Of a stretch of 64,000 nucleotides of DNA, positions 31,285 to 41,778 are shown in pieces (position 1 is the stretch's first letter; each line of letters opens with the position of its first letter). Position numbers and translations under genes: made by a program. The notes under the pieces were generated by a model, which was given only the letters and a program-made list of their open reading frames with translations, had not been told where the DNA came from and did not search any database. The stretch spans positions 45,527,213 to 45,591,212 of the forward strand of contig OY979716.1 of NCBI GenBank assembly GCA_963855995.1, given 5' to 3'. The DNA comes from Muricea muricata. Taxonomy: Eukaryota; Cnidaria; Anthozoa; Malacalcyonacea; Plexauridae.

Positions 31285-34200
31285 TTAAACCGACCCTAGA
31301 TGGGGTGGAGTGCGCTCATCTGGGACAAGGGCATCAAGCCGAGACAACAAAGGTACCAGCACTCCTCCAGCGAGCCACTCGTCCTCGTAAAAGGAGGCAG
31401 GAGTGATTCGCTGTTGGACTCTCGAGACAAATCGAAACGTTGCTTCGACCTTCTCGACCAAGGCCTGAGGATCCGGACGAAGACCCTCAAATTGCCACGC
31501 ATTTCTCGCGACCCAAACGTAATGGCGCAGGGTTGCCAGCAGGAATTTTAATCCGGCCGGGATTCCGGCCGAGGCCGGAAAACCAAACCGGACGTGTGCG
31601 TTCGAAAGGCGATGGTGTGGCCTTGATTGGGCCAGCAACCCCTCGAACCAGCGAACCGCGTGTAATAACAATGAACATTGTTCGAATAGATCTGCTTGGG
31701 ACTCCTGGGCCCCACAATGGCACAGGGGCTGATGTGTGGCAATACCCCACCGCTGCAGGCGATCGACTGTTGGTAGAATGCCGTGTGCTAGCAGAAAGTT
31801 CGTCTTCCAAATTGCTTTGTCTTGAAAAAAGAGTTCTAAATCGCGCCAGATTGCAGGCCAGTCGATATGGTAGTCGCGGAATCTTTCTGTGCAATGGTGT
31901 TCAGTAAGGCCTCGGAGCCTGAGGTATGCGCGATGGGCTGTTAGTTCATTGAGGGGTGACCCATTTCCGGCTTGGACAACCCAGGAGTTTTCGACGATGG
32001 TGGCCGACCCGAGCTTGAGCCAGGCGTCGAGGACTTGTTGGTAAAAAATAGGCAAACGACGCCTGGTGGATAGTCCGACGTATGTGAATGTAAAAACTCG
32101 TTCGACTGGTTCGGAGAGAAAGGCGCGGCGAAGGAAATGCCTAAAGAAGCATTTCCAAGGATGTTCATGACCGACAAGGAAGCGCTTAATCCACATCACC
32201 CGGAGTGATGCTAGCTTCGAAGCGATATCAACTGTGCCCAACCCTCCACGGGAGGGAGGTAAAGAGGCCGAAGACCGACTGAGCCGCTCCCTCTTATAGT
32301 TCCATACGAATGAAAAAACTGATGTGCTTATCCTAGGGGCCAGGTGAGAGCCTACCGGCACCGTGGAACCCAGGTACCAGAACCGACTAACACCCAGCAT
32401 GCATGCAACTAACGCGCGCCCCCGATATGATAATCTGCGGTGTTGCCAGGAAACGAAAACGCAGTCTAGTGCTTTAAGCGCAGGCTCCCAGTCTTGAGCA
32501 CCATCCGGAGAGATTCTCGCCCCCAGGACCTCGATGTAACTAGACGACCATTTTAACTCCACCGGGAACGAAGTATGAGTCCGCCAGGGGCCGAGCAAGA
32601 GACCGCAGCATTTGCCTTGGTTCAAGCGCGCCCCACTGGCTCGCTCGTACTTCGCGAACAGGCCAAACAGCGCATGCAAAGAAGCATCGCTACACACAAA
32701 GCTTGATGTATCGTCAGCATACTGCGAGAGCTTCACTACGTTGTTCCCCCCCGGAAGGGGGAAGCCGTCGATCTTAGGATCAGCTCGAACCGCGCATGCC
32801 AACGATTCCATCGCCAGAACGTACAACAAAGGCGAGAGTGGACAACCTTGGCGCACCCCCCTGGTCACCGGAAAAGGCTCCGTAACGTAACCATTCACGA
32901 CGACAGCGGAGTGCACCTCGGTATAGAGTAACCTAATCCATGCCCTAAAGGACGGGCCAAATCCCATGCGTTCTAAAACTTTCATCAAGAATGAAATTTC
33001 CACTCTGTCAAAAGCCTTCTCCTGATCTAAGGAGACGATCGCTCCTCCTATGTTGTTTTGGTCCGCATAACATGCTACGTCCAAAAGCAATCTAACGTTT
33101 TGAGCAGGGGACCGACCTGGGATACCACAGGACTGGTCGGGTGATACCACCGAGGCGATCACCTGCAGAAGACGGTTCCCTAGGGCCTTAGCGGCGATTT
33201 TGTAGTCCACGCACAGAAGAGTGATGGGCCTCCAATTCGCCGGATCGAGGCAATCTCCCTTCTTATACAAAAGAGTGATGGCCCCGTTTCTTTGGGATTG
33301 GCAAAGTCGACCGTGGTGAAAACAAGTGTTGTAAACTTCGACTAAATCTGGGCCCAACGTGTCCCAAAAACGCCGAAAAAATTCGGCTGGGAGACCGTCT
33401 ACCCCGGGCGATTTAGCTGATGGCATGTTCGAAAGAGCTTTCGAACATTCCTCAATGGTGAGGTCCCCCTCACACAACCTAGATTCGGCTGGGGTGAGTC
33501 TACGTTCGATGGAGTCGAGAAAGAGCCCTTGGTCACCTTCGGACAATTCCTGCGACGAGAACAACCGAAAATAGAATTCACTCCAGACATCCATAACGTC
33601 AGTTTTGCTCGTGACCACAGTCCCATCACTCCGCCGAATGGCATTGATCAGTTTCTGTTGGCCTCGAACTCTTTCCTTCCTGAGGAAATATGCCGTTGAC
33701 CTCTCCCCTTCAACAGCCTCCCGGACCTGCGCCCGTAACTTAGCACCCTGAGCTTGGTGAGATAGAAACTCCTCAAGCTCAGCCCTAGCCTTGTCTAGAA
33801 GCGCGGAGAGATTTTCACCACGCTGGACCCGTCGTTCTAAATCGGTGAGCCTGGAATTTAACCCGGCAAATTTGTCGCCGTTCTCCTGCGCAAGATTACG
33901 CGAGAAGTCGACAGCAAACCGTCGCAATCGTACTTTGCCGGCTTCGTACCAGTTTGAAAGGAGAGAAAACCCCCCTTCTCGTGGCGCCAATTGCACCAGA
34001 GTTCTTCGACTCCGGTGCAAAAGGCCTCACGTTGCAGTAGCGAAACGTTAAATTTCCACAGTCCGGGACCTCGCTCGACGCCCCAAGGGAGGTCGATCTC
34101 GAGATACACGCACTGATGGTCAGACCGAAGATACGATGTAATTTCTATCTGCCTGACCAGGCCCAAGTAACGCGCAGGCAACCAGATCATATCGATACGC

Positions 34201-34829
34201 GAACCCTGGGAAGCATTTGTCCTCCTCCAGGTGAACTCTTTGACGTTGGGGTGGCGAGCACGCCAAGCATCGCAGAGATCGAATGTACTCATCAACTGTC
34301 GATGAGTGGAGGCCCAATTGTTTGCCCAGGGGGATACAGGATTGCATCCATAACGATCGATATGAGGATCGACCGTTGCATTAAAATCACCACACATCAC
34401 GATTGGGATGTCTGGATCAATAGACTGATAAAGGGACTCAAAAAATTGACGCCCTTCATCCCTAGAATTCGGCGCATATAGGCACATGACTTGGAAGTCA
34501 AAATTGTTGCCAGAAAATTCGACAACAATGAGGCGTCCACAGTCATCCCTTCGAACATGTTTAACCTGAAAGAGGGGGCGAAAGAGAATGGCAACACCCG
34601 AGGAGCGCGCGCTACCCGGTGAACTTTCGCAACACAATTTCTTGTGCGGCGGGGCCTTATTATTATAATCCTCCACCCAGGAGGAGAATTCCTGGATGGA
34701 GTTTGCATGCGTTTCTTGCACACAAAGAAAATCAATATTTAAACATAAAACCCATGAAAAGAACAGTTCCCTAGCTGCCAGCCCACGCAAGCCCTGCACG
34801 TTTAAGGTGTAGAATTTAGAGGTCCTCAT
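31285..34829 (-). pseudogene. C1 ORF2: endonuclease-reverse transcriptase, one frameshift
   Basis: The ATG at 34827-34829 lies 33 nt after the ORF1 stop. EN motifs are CVQETHAN, CGDFNATVD, GSRIDMIW and RSDHQ. RT motifs are N-W-R-P-I-T-L-L-C-V-D-Y-K-I, AFDRVEI, GVRQGCPLSPLLYV and QYADD. A C-terminal C-H-C-G...C-S-L cluster is present. EN and RT are in different frames, joined by a 1-bp indel in a C/G run near 33970-33975; the RT frame is open to 31285. Intact length would be about 1180 residues, as in the A family. EN would cut U2 after nt 28. Only the single frameshift disables it. Confidence 0.9.
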
Positions 34830-34862
34830 CGTGAGCAGGTGGGATGCTGATCTTGCCGGTAA

Positions 34863-36098
34863 TCAGTGGTGCTTCGAGCCCGAAGTCGGGGGACGGGAGG
34901 GGGTGGTCCTTGTGCGACTACTCCCGTGAATGGTGTCGGCAGAGCTCTTGTATGCAGGCACGTCGTGGAGGTTTTTCGGGCCTTTCCCACGCTTCTTTTG
35001 GATGCGGTATTTGGACCCCTCCTGGACGACCGATTGAGACGAATCGGATGTTTCGGAAAGTTCGTCTGGTCGTGGTCGGAGCACCGGGGGTGTGGACGCC
35101 AGTTTTTGGAACAGCTCCTGCGTCGTTGGTAGGTGGAACGGTGGTGGATCTACAGGCACTGAAGATGTAGTATCCACAATGTCTGGCTGGGGTTGTGTGT
35201 CCATCTCGGAGGACTCGTTCGTGTCTTCTGCCGGCGGTAGTTGAGCTTCGCTGACAGGCGGGACGACCGTTGGGTCACTAGCGGGTTTTGACTGCCCCGT
35301 TTCGCTGGTTGGGACAGGCTTTACAGGCGGAGCAGGTGGCGGCGGTGGAGGGGGTGGGTCAGGTAAGGACTCCGAAGCCCCGGAATTCGACTCCGCTGTG
35401 GGCGGCGCTCCCCGGTTGCTCGTCTCCACCGTAGAGGGAAGACCGCTGATGGAAGCGTCAGACGCTGTGGAAGCTGTAGGTGGTTTCCCCCCGGCCGCTA
35501 TCTGTGCGAAGGAGGGCTGGGGATGGTGGTCTGTAGGCGGGATACGTGCAGGGCCCCCCTTGCGTGGACAATTTTTTGCTTCGTGACCAGCTTCCCGGCA
35601 CACGAAGCAAGACCTAGGTTGGTTTTTATAAAATACATTTATTGGGTTACCCTGTACGTTAACCCTGCTTGGAACGTCCTGTCGAAGCTCTATTTCAAGC
35701 CGCCACTTCGACATACCGTACCCTTTATGGGTAATTTGTTTCATGCTAGCGATATTGCCAAATTTTCCAAGCACGGCCGTGATGGCTTCTTTGGGTAAGC
35801 CATAGGGCACCCGATCGAGCATGACAATCGTTGATGACCTTACAGGGTCAATCTTTAATTGGTGGCCCCGGAACGTATACCCGTGGGCCACAAACTCAGG
35901 GACTTGTTCAGGTTTAGCCAAATGTAACAAAAAGGCTTTATTACTATGCTGCATTATATTGCAGATGAGCTTTCTCATGGCGTCTGCTCCAACTTGCCCC
36001 TCCAGGTCATCTAAGATGGCCGCCAAAGTTGGAGTGGGATCCATTGCCAAAGCGGGAATGGTACAAAGTACCGCGCGCTTATGTTCGTATATAGGCAT
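34863..36098 (-). CDS. C1 ORF1: intact CCHC RNA-binding protein
   Basis: The frame has 411 residues, with ATG at 36096-36098 (an in-frame ATG at residue 19 is an alternative start). Residues about 85-160 have an RRM-like feel (I-V-M-L-D-R-V-P-Y-G...G-N-I-A-S-M-K-Q-I), which is inference. A CCHC knuckle has C164, C167, H172 and C177. A Pro-rich linker with a run of ten Pro is followed by a basic, Ser-rich C-terminus. It is half the length of A-family ORF1 and lacks the MPPVSSP repeats. It would package C1 RNA. The frame is open throughout. Confidence 0.88.
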   Translation of the reverse strand: MPIYEHKRAVLCTIPALAMDPTPTLAAILDDLEGQVGADAMRKLICNIMQHSNKAFLLHLAKPEQVPEFVAHGYTFRGHQLKIDPVRSSTIVMLDRVPYGLPKEAITAVLGKFGNIASMKQITHKGYGMSKWRLEIELRQDVPSRVNVQGNPINVFYKNQPRSCFVCREAGHEAKNCPRKGGPARIPPTDHHPQPSFAQIAAGGKPPTASTASDASISGLPSTVETSNRGAPPTAESNSGASESLPDPPPPPPPPAPPVKPVPTSETGQSKPASDPTVVPPVSEAQLPPAEDTNESSEMDTQPQPDIVDTTSSVPVDPPPFHLPTTQELFQKLASTPPVLRPRPDELSETSDSSQSVVQEGSKYRIQKKRGKGPKNLHDVPAYKSSADTIHGSSRTRTTPSRPPTSGSKHH

Positions 36099-36532
36099 TT
36101 CCCCAATATAAAAGAAAAAATGTTATAAAGTTACCCAAGTTGGCCCCAATTTGGGAAGTGCCAACTGTTAGTGTCCTCGATGACCAGGGATCCTGTCCAC
36201 TCGAGACCACACACACACACGAACCACACCAATATGTACACACGAACCACACCAATATATTCACACGAAAGGATGGACCAGGCCAAGAACACACACAGGA
36301 CCAGGACCAACAGCAGGACCAAGCACCGGACCAAAGAACCAGGACCAGGCCAAAGGCCAGCCAGGAACCAACTGGACCAGGACAAGCGAGACCAAGACCA
36401 ACTGGAACAATCGGGCTCTTCAAGCGGGATCTTTAACTGGAACTTCAACAACTTCTTCCACTGGTTCTTCGATAACAGGATCTTCTTACTTGCTTTCTTT
36501 CTCAATCTATCACCACAAAAAAGGATAAGTTA
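36099..36532 (-). other. C1 5' UTR with low-complexity repeats
   Basis: It contains degenerate GGACCA-type repeats (about 36270-36410), a pair of ~21-bp ACACGAACCACACCAATAT-type repeats (36216-36260) and an AC run. No gene is seen. Confidence 0.65.
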
Positions 36533-36560
36533 GATCTTAGCCAAAAGGCCGAGAAGAAAT
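36533..36560 (-). ncRNA. U2 snRNA nt 1-28 (locus 1 5' end)
   Basis: It reads ATTTCTTCTCGGCC then TTTTGGCTAAGATC, the U2 5' stem-loop with two base changes at nt 3-4 relative to the common ATCGCTTC start. C1 begins right after C28. The rest of the same gene lies at 30272-30288 and 25057-25215. Confidence 0.93.
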
Positions 36561-36664
36561 ACCTTGGCTGGGATCGTCAAGTCTTTATTGCCCTCGCTTT
36601 GGCGTGCGTGCACGCGGTGCTTTCGTGTGTTGAGTTTGCATCAGAGTTGCTCGGGTGCTTGCTT
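36561..36664 (-). promoter_or_regulatory. U2 promoter region
   Basis: Immediately upstream of U2 nt 1. It has an AATAAAG block at -23 to -29 (plus 36583-36589) and an octamer-like ATGCAAAC at about -74 to -81 (plus 36634-36641). The U1-type spacers have a similar AATAAAAC block and an octamer. No other sequence is recognised. The upstream edge is where S-unit similarity begins, so some regulatory sequence may have been lost. Confidence 0.6.
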
Positions 36665-36876
36665 TCCGTGACGAAAAGCCCGCTACAGGTACCGCACCTC
36701 CCAAAGCGCGAAACTAGTACGCCGTTAAGCGCACTACCTAAATCTCCCAAGGGAGAACAAAAAATACAACCTGCTGGGTGCACCATACAGATGGAAAAAA
36801 CTGCTGGGCGAACCATACAGTATGAGGTGCCTGCTGGGCTAACCATACAGACAAAAAACTTAACCCAAACGCGTCA
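36665..36876 (-). mobile_element. Sa: SINE-like unit, 3'-truncated at the U2 promoter
   Basis: It starts TGACGCGTTTGGG next to ggtaagt (36877-36883) and follows the S consensus, including the three CTGCTGGGC repeats. Similarity stops around 36660, before the S tail and second target copy. A missing 3' end is unusual for a LINE-mobilised element and points to recombination. Confidence 0.75.
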
Positions 36877-36883
36877 GGTAAGT

Positions 36884-37194
36884 TTTTATTGCAAGTCCTG
36901 CTCCCGACACCAAGAGGGTCGTGCAATGGTCGCAGGATGAAATGCAACTTGGAAGGTCCGCGTTCGTGAAACCGCACTTTTCCGTGAAGAAAAGCACGCT
37001 ACAGGTACCGCACCTCCCAGAGCGTGAAACTGGTAGGCCGTGAAGCGCTACTAGCTAAAATCTCCAAAAGGAGAACAAAAAATACAACCTGCTGGGCGTG
37101 CCATACAGGAGGAAAAAACTGCTGGGCGAACCATACAGTAAAAGGTGCCTGCTGGGCTAACCATACAGACGAAAAACTTAACCTAAACGCGTCA
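36884..37194 (-). mobile_element. Sb: SINE-like unit
   Basis: A 311-bp unit between ggtaagt copies at 36877-36883 and 37195-37201. Tail heptamer ATTGCAC at plus 36921-36927. It is the most diverged of the three complete units in this array. Confidence 0.82.
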
Positions 37195-37201
37195 GGTAAG
37201 T

Positions 37202-37511
37202 TTGTATTGCAAGTCCTGCTCCCGACACCAAGAGGGTCGTGCAATGGTCGCAGGGTGAAATGCAACTTGGAAGGCCCCCGTTCGCGACCGCTCTTTTCCG
37301 AAGAAAAGCCTCGCTACAGGTAACGCACCTCCCAACAGCGCAAAACTAATAGGCCGTAAAGCACTACCAGCTAATGTCTCCAAAAGGAGGACAAAAAATA
37401 CAACCTGCTGGGCGTACCATACAGGAGGAAAAAACTGCTGGGCGAACCCTACAGCAAAAAGGTGCCTGCTGGGCTAACCATACAGACGAAAAACTTAACC
37501 TAAACGCGTCA
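37202..37511 (-). mobile_element. Sc: SINE-like unit
   Basis: A 310-bp unit between ggtaagt copies at 37195-37201 and 37512-37518. Almost identical to Sd. Tail heptamer at plus 37239-37245. Confidence 0.85.
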
Positions 37512-37518
37512 GGTAAGT

Positions 37519-37828
37519 TTGTATTGCAAGTCCTGCTCCCGACACCAAGAGGGTCGTGCAATGGTCGCAGGGTGAAATGCAACTTGGAAGGCCCCCGTTC
37601 GCGACCGCTCTTTTCCGAAGAAAAGCCTCGCTACAGGTAACGCACCTCCCAACAGCGCGAAACTAATAGGCCGTAAAGCACTACCAGCTAATGTCTCCAA
37701 AAGGAGGACAAAAAATACAACCTGCTGGGCGTACCATACAGGAGGAAAAAACTGCTGGGCGAACCCTACAGCAAAAAGGTGCCTGCTGGGCTAACCATAC
37801 AGACGAAAAACTTAACCTAAACGCGTCA
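37519..37828 (-). mobile_element. Sd: SINE-like unit next to the D 3' end
   Basis: A 310-bp unit between ggtaagt copies at 37512-37518 and 37829-37835, the latter directly following the D tail. On the element strand it has three ~30-bp repeats. The first, TTAGCCCAGCAGG, fits the tRNA A-box pattern TRGCNNAGYNGG; the second contains GGTTCG and precedes a T run. It may be pol III transcribed (inference). The tail CCTGC...ATTGCAC...CCC...GGGA-GCAGG resembles the A/D tail. Confidence 0.85.
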
Positions 37829-38227
37829 GGTAAGTTTATATTTTAAAGATGGCGATTCCGTCCCTACTGAGGGAGCGTGCAATGGAATGCCATATTTCAG
37901 GGTGTGCACCCGCACGCAAACGACTGGGGAGTCGAGCCCCAACCCTGACTAAATATGTGCACTGGCTACTTAGTTCCCTTTCGGCGACGCGGCACTGGCA
38001 CATATGTAGCACTAACATTTAAGACAAAAGGACATATTGACGAACGGGACAGTAAACAGGACAGAAAACAATATAGTTACAAAACAAACATAAATTGCGT
38101 GCCTAATTCAATTATGATTACATGCCCCTACAATTAAAAAGCTAAAATAAGCTAACTATACTAAAACCGTGGACGGAGTGACACGCCAAGGTCACACCGG
38201 GATTAAAAAGAGAATAAAAAAGGACAC

Positions 38228-41200
38228 TCAGAAGGCAAAGACCAATTCCGTACCCTCAAAGTGCCCCAAAGAACCGTGGGCAAGCCACTCCCGCTCAAAC
38301 GCGCGAATTTGAGCGGGAGACTTACACCGCTTACTAAGTAAGCCCAAGATAAATTTCAATTTAGCTATAGCCTGACTCAGGCATTTTGATGCGACTGGCA
38401 CCCTCTGACGGAAACGGAAGTCGCAACGGGCAACCCAGATGGTATGCTTCATGACTAACAGCATGAAGATGATGATAGAAGGGATTGCCCGCCGACGAAC
38501 TTCCGAAAACCCGAACAGCAACTCCTCGACAGTGAATTGACCAACGATGGGATCAATGTGATGTAAGTGTTGGAACACCCAGGCAACCAGGACCCGAGCT
38601 ATTTGGCATTCAAAAAATAGATGTTCTAAGGTTTCGTCAGCCGTTCCGCAAAAGCAGAGGCTTTCAACATGAGCCATATGAAACCTGTGTGCCAAACGAG
38701 CCCCGGTATACAAGATGCCGTGCGCAATTTGCCAATTTAGATCAATGACCTTACGGTCCAGATCGCAGATGTGCAGCTGACCCCAAGTTTGGGGCCAGTG
38801 CAACGGACCGTAAGTTGGCATGAATTTTGCGATGCAGTGGGGCTGCTTGTACTTGCGCGACTGCAACTGCTCGTAGGTGTTTCTGGAGGAGAGCTGCTCC
38901 AGGGAAATAGGTGCGTCAGAGGATGCTAATATACTTAACACCCCACCCCTCACTTCACCCCCATCCAAGGCCCGCCATACCCTGAACAGGAGCTGGTAAA
39001 AGGTGGGGAGAGTCTCGACCAGAGGGCGAGGTTGCGTGTTTAAAAGGGCAGCCCGTGGCTGTAAATTAAAGGAAGAAGTAACAAAATGAACAAAAAAGGA
39101 TTTCCATTTGCTCCTTGAGGGAGCAAAAAAACGCTTGATCCACTGGGCTGCAAAGGCCTCTGCCTTAAGTGAAAGGTTTATGACCCAAAAACCGCCTTGG
39201 GATTTGGGGAGGGTTACGGTGGTCCGAGCAACCAGATCTCTTTTGCCAGACCAGAAAAAGGACCAGATGGCTTTGTTAATCCTTTTCTCTGCCCACGTAG
39301 GGATGACAAATACGTGGCAGAGATGCCAGATCTGGGACAGGGCCAAGGTGTTGATTATGACCGTTTTGCCCTGGGAGGACAATTGCCTGCCCGACCATGC
39401 CGAAAGGCGTTTCTCTAATTTAGCTATGGCTGGCTCCCACGTTGGAATGGTGTAGTCACCAACGCTGAAGGTCGCACCGAGCAACGGGAGTTGTTTCACC
39501 CAACGCAACCCATGAGGGGCGTCGGTGCGATCCTTCCAGGAACCAGCCCATAGTCCTTTTGACTTGCCTCTGTTGAGTTTGGCCCCAGAGGCCCTCTCAT
39601 ATTGGGCATATGTGGTAAAAACCTCCTCTATGGAGTCATCGGTGGTGACCGCGGCAGTGGTGTCGTCCGCGTACCCTGTACCCCGAAGCTCCTCCAAAGA
39701 ATTAGGAAGTGTAATGCCAGTTATTTTTGAGGATGTCCGGAGACAGACGGCAAGCACTTCAATAGAGATTACATACAATAGCGGGGATAACGGGCACCCT
39801 TGCCGCACCCCGCGAGAAAGAGAAAAAAAAGAGGAAGTCCAACCGTTAATAACTACTGCCGACTCAATGTTACGATAAAATAGTTTGATCCATTTTATGA
39901 AATCGGACCAAAGTTAAAGGAAGAGAGTATGCGGATGAGAAAACCCCAGTCGACCCGATCAAAAGCCTTCTCTTGATCTAATGACAGAAGCGCTAGCGGG
40001 AGGTTTTCTCGATCCACATACTCCAGAAGGTCTCGTATCAACGAGAGATTCTCCGAGATGGTGCGCCCAGGGACACCACACTTTTGGTCTGGACCTATGA
40101 TGGAGCCCAGAACTCCTAGAAGACGACCCGAGATGGCACGGGTTGCGATTTTGTAATCGACATTTAGGAGGCTTATAGGCCTCCAATTCTTGGTTTCAAG
40201 AGGGTCGTCTTTCTTATATAGAACTATGATAAGCCCTCGACGCTGAGAGGTGGAGAGCTGGCCGGTCTCAAACGCAAGATTGAGGACGCGGACCAGGTCA
40301 GCGCCGAGAGCTTCCCAGAAGGCGACGTAAAATTCCATAGGGAATCCATCTGAGCCCGGTGTCTTACTGCGACTCATGCCCATAAGGGCTTGAAAACACT
40401 CGTCCACAGTAAGACACCCCTCACATGAAGCCCGTTCATTTGGATCGAGGCGACGCGTTAACTTGGCCAGGAGTTCATCCTGAGCCACAGGGTCGCACTG
40501 CGTCGCGGTGAATAGGTCTTGGTAATAGTTCCGCCAGACCCCCACAATGCCAAAAGGGTCGTGGCAGACTTCACCGGTGGTGGGGTCTCTGATGGACTTC
40601 ATTGCTTGTTTTCCATGCTTCTTCGTTGCCAGGTTCAGAAAAAAGCACGAGGAGGTCTCCCCTTGCTCCGCCCACTGGCAGCGAGCACGGACCTGAGCAC
40701 CCCGAGCCTCATGGAGCGCGATGGTGCGGAGTTCCTGCTGAATTTCACATAACTTAGCGAAGGAGGCTTGATCTCCGGCCTCAAAAAGGGCCTGCAGCGC
40801 TCGCATACGTTTGAGGAGCAACGACTTATGGTTACGTTTTTCTGCAGCCTTAGATTTCGAATAAGATCGTGTGACTTCGCGCAGGTAGAATTTGCCTTTG
40901 TCCCACCAATCTAATAAGGACGCGAAATCCTCGTGGGCTTTATAAGTGTCCCAGAAGGACCAAAATGATTTTATCAAAGCGATATACTCTGGATCCTGGA
41001 GGAGGGAGGTGTTGAACTTCCATACCCCCGGTCCAGCAATAATGGGATCACGGAAACGGCACTTAACTAGTAGGTACTGGTGATCCGAGAAGAAGGAGGG
41101 ATGGTAATCGCATTCTTGGATGCAATCTTGCATGACAGTGGGTGCCCATATCATGTCAATACGCGATGCGAATTCACCAGACCCATGTGTCCAGGAATAG

Positions 41201-41778
41201 GCTATGCGCTGTGGGTGAAGTGTGCGCCATAGCGGGTATGTCTGTGTGAAGGACATAAGGGCCTCAAGAGCAGGGCCACTCTCTTGGCCACGCGCACTCG
41301 CACTGTCGATGAACGAGGGACGGCGCTTGCGATCCAGAGCGCTGTCTAACACACAGTTGAAATCGCCTGCCACAAACACAGGTCGCGTCAGGTCAATAAG
41401 ACCGGTTATAGAAGTGAAAAAGGTGTTGCGATCAGGATTTCGATTAGGAGCATAGAGGGAGATGAAACTAAGAGAGTCATCCCCTAAGGATACTAGGGCT
41501 TGGACAAATCGTCCAGCATCATCACGGATGATTTTATCTATTTTGTGGGTATCCTTTACTAAAATGGCTGTGCCACCACTTTTGTTAGTGAAACAAGAGG
41601 AGGCAGCATGAAAGCCAGAATTTCGGAACCACCAACGAATAGATTCATGAGAAGGTGCATGCGTCTCCTGAAGACAGACGACATCCACCTTCATACAATG
41701 TAACCAATCTATGAAGGCAGTCCGTTTCCTATGGTCATTGAGACCGTTAATGTTAATTGATAATATATTAAAATTCAT
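38228..41778 (-). pseudogene. D ORF2: endonuclease-reverse transcriptase, one frameshift
   Basis: The ATG at 41776-41778 starts M-N-F-N-I-L-S-I-N-I-N-G-L-N. EN motifs LQETHAP, GDFNCVLD, SRIDMIW and SDHQ are all present. RT motifs are LLNVDYKIATRAIS, AFDRVDWGFL, RQGCPLSPLLYV and GYADDTT. The C-terminal CFCGTADETLEHLFFEC cluster is intact. The frame shifts once, near 39900, at F-N-F-G-P, and then runs open to the stop at 38228. The start overlaps the end of ORF1 by 11 bp. Function as for A ORF2. Confidence 0.9.

Larger units (their letters stand above)
30289..36532 (-). mobile_element. C1: Tx1-like LINE in U2 after nt 28
   Basis: The element is 6.24 kb, flanked by a 7-bp duplication TAAGATC (36533-36539 and 30282-30288), U2 nt 22-28. 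It has ORF1 with CCHC, then ORF2 with EN and RT. Its proteins are only distantly related to those of A and D. Keno is a known Tx1-clade lineage inserting in U2; whether C1 is Keno requires comparison of the insertion position and RT. Confidence 0.92.

Noticed and set aside
36140-36533. Overlapping plus- and minus-strand ORFs around 36.1-36.5 kb
   Set aside because: They arise from GGACCA and AC low-complexity repeats in the C1 5' UTR.
36884-37828. Regular repeats as a CRISPR array or a simple satellite
   Set aside because: The units are 310 bp with no repeat-spacer pattern, the genome is eukaryotic, and each junction is exactly one retrotransposon target copy.
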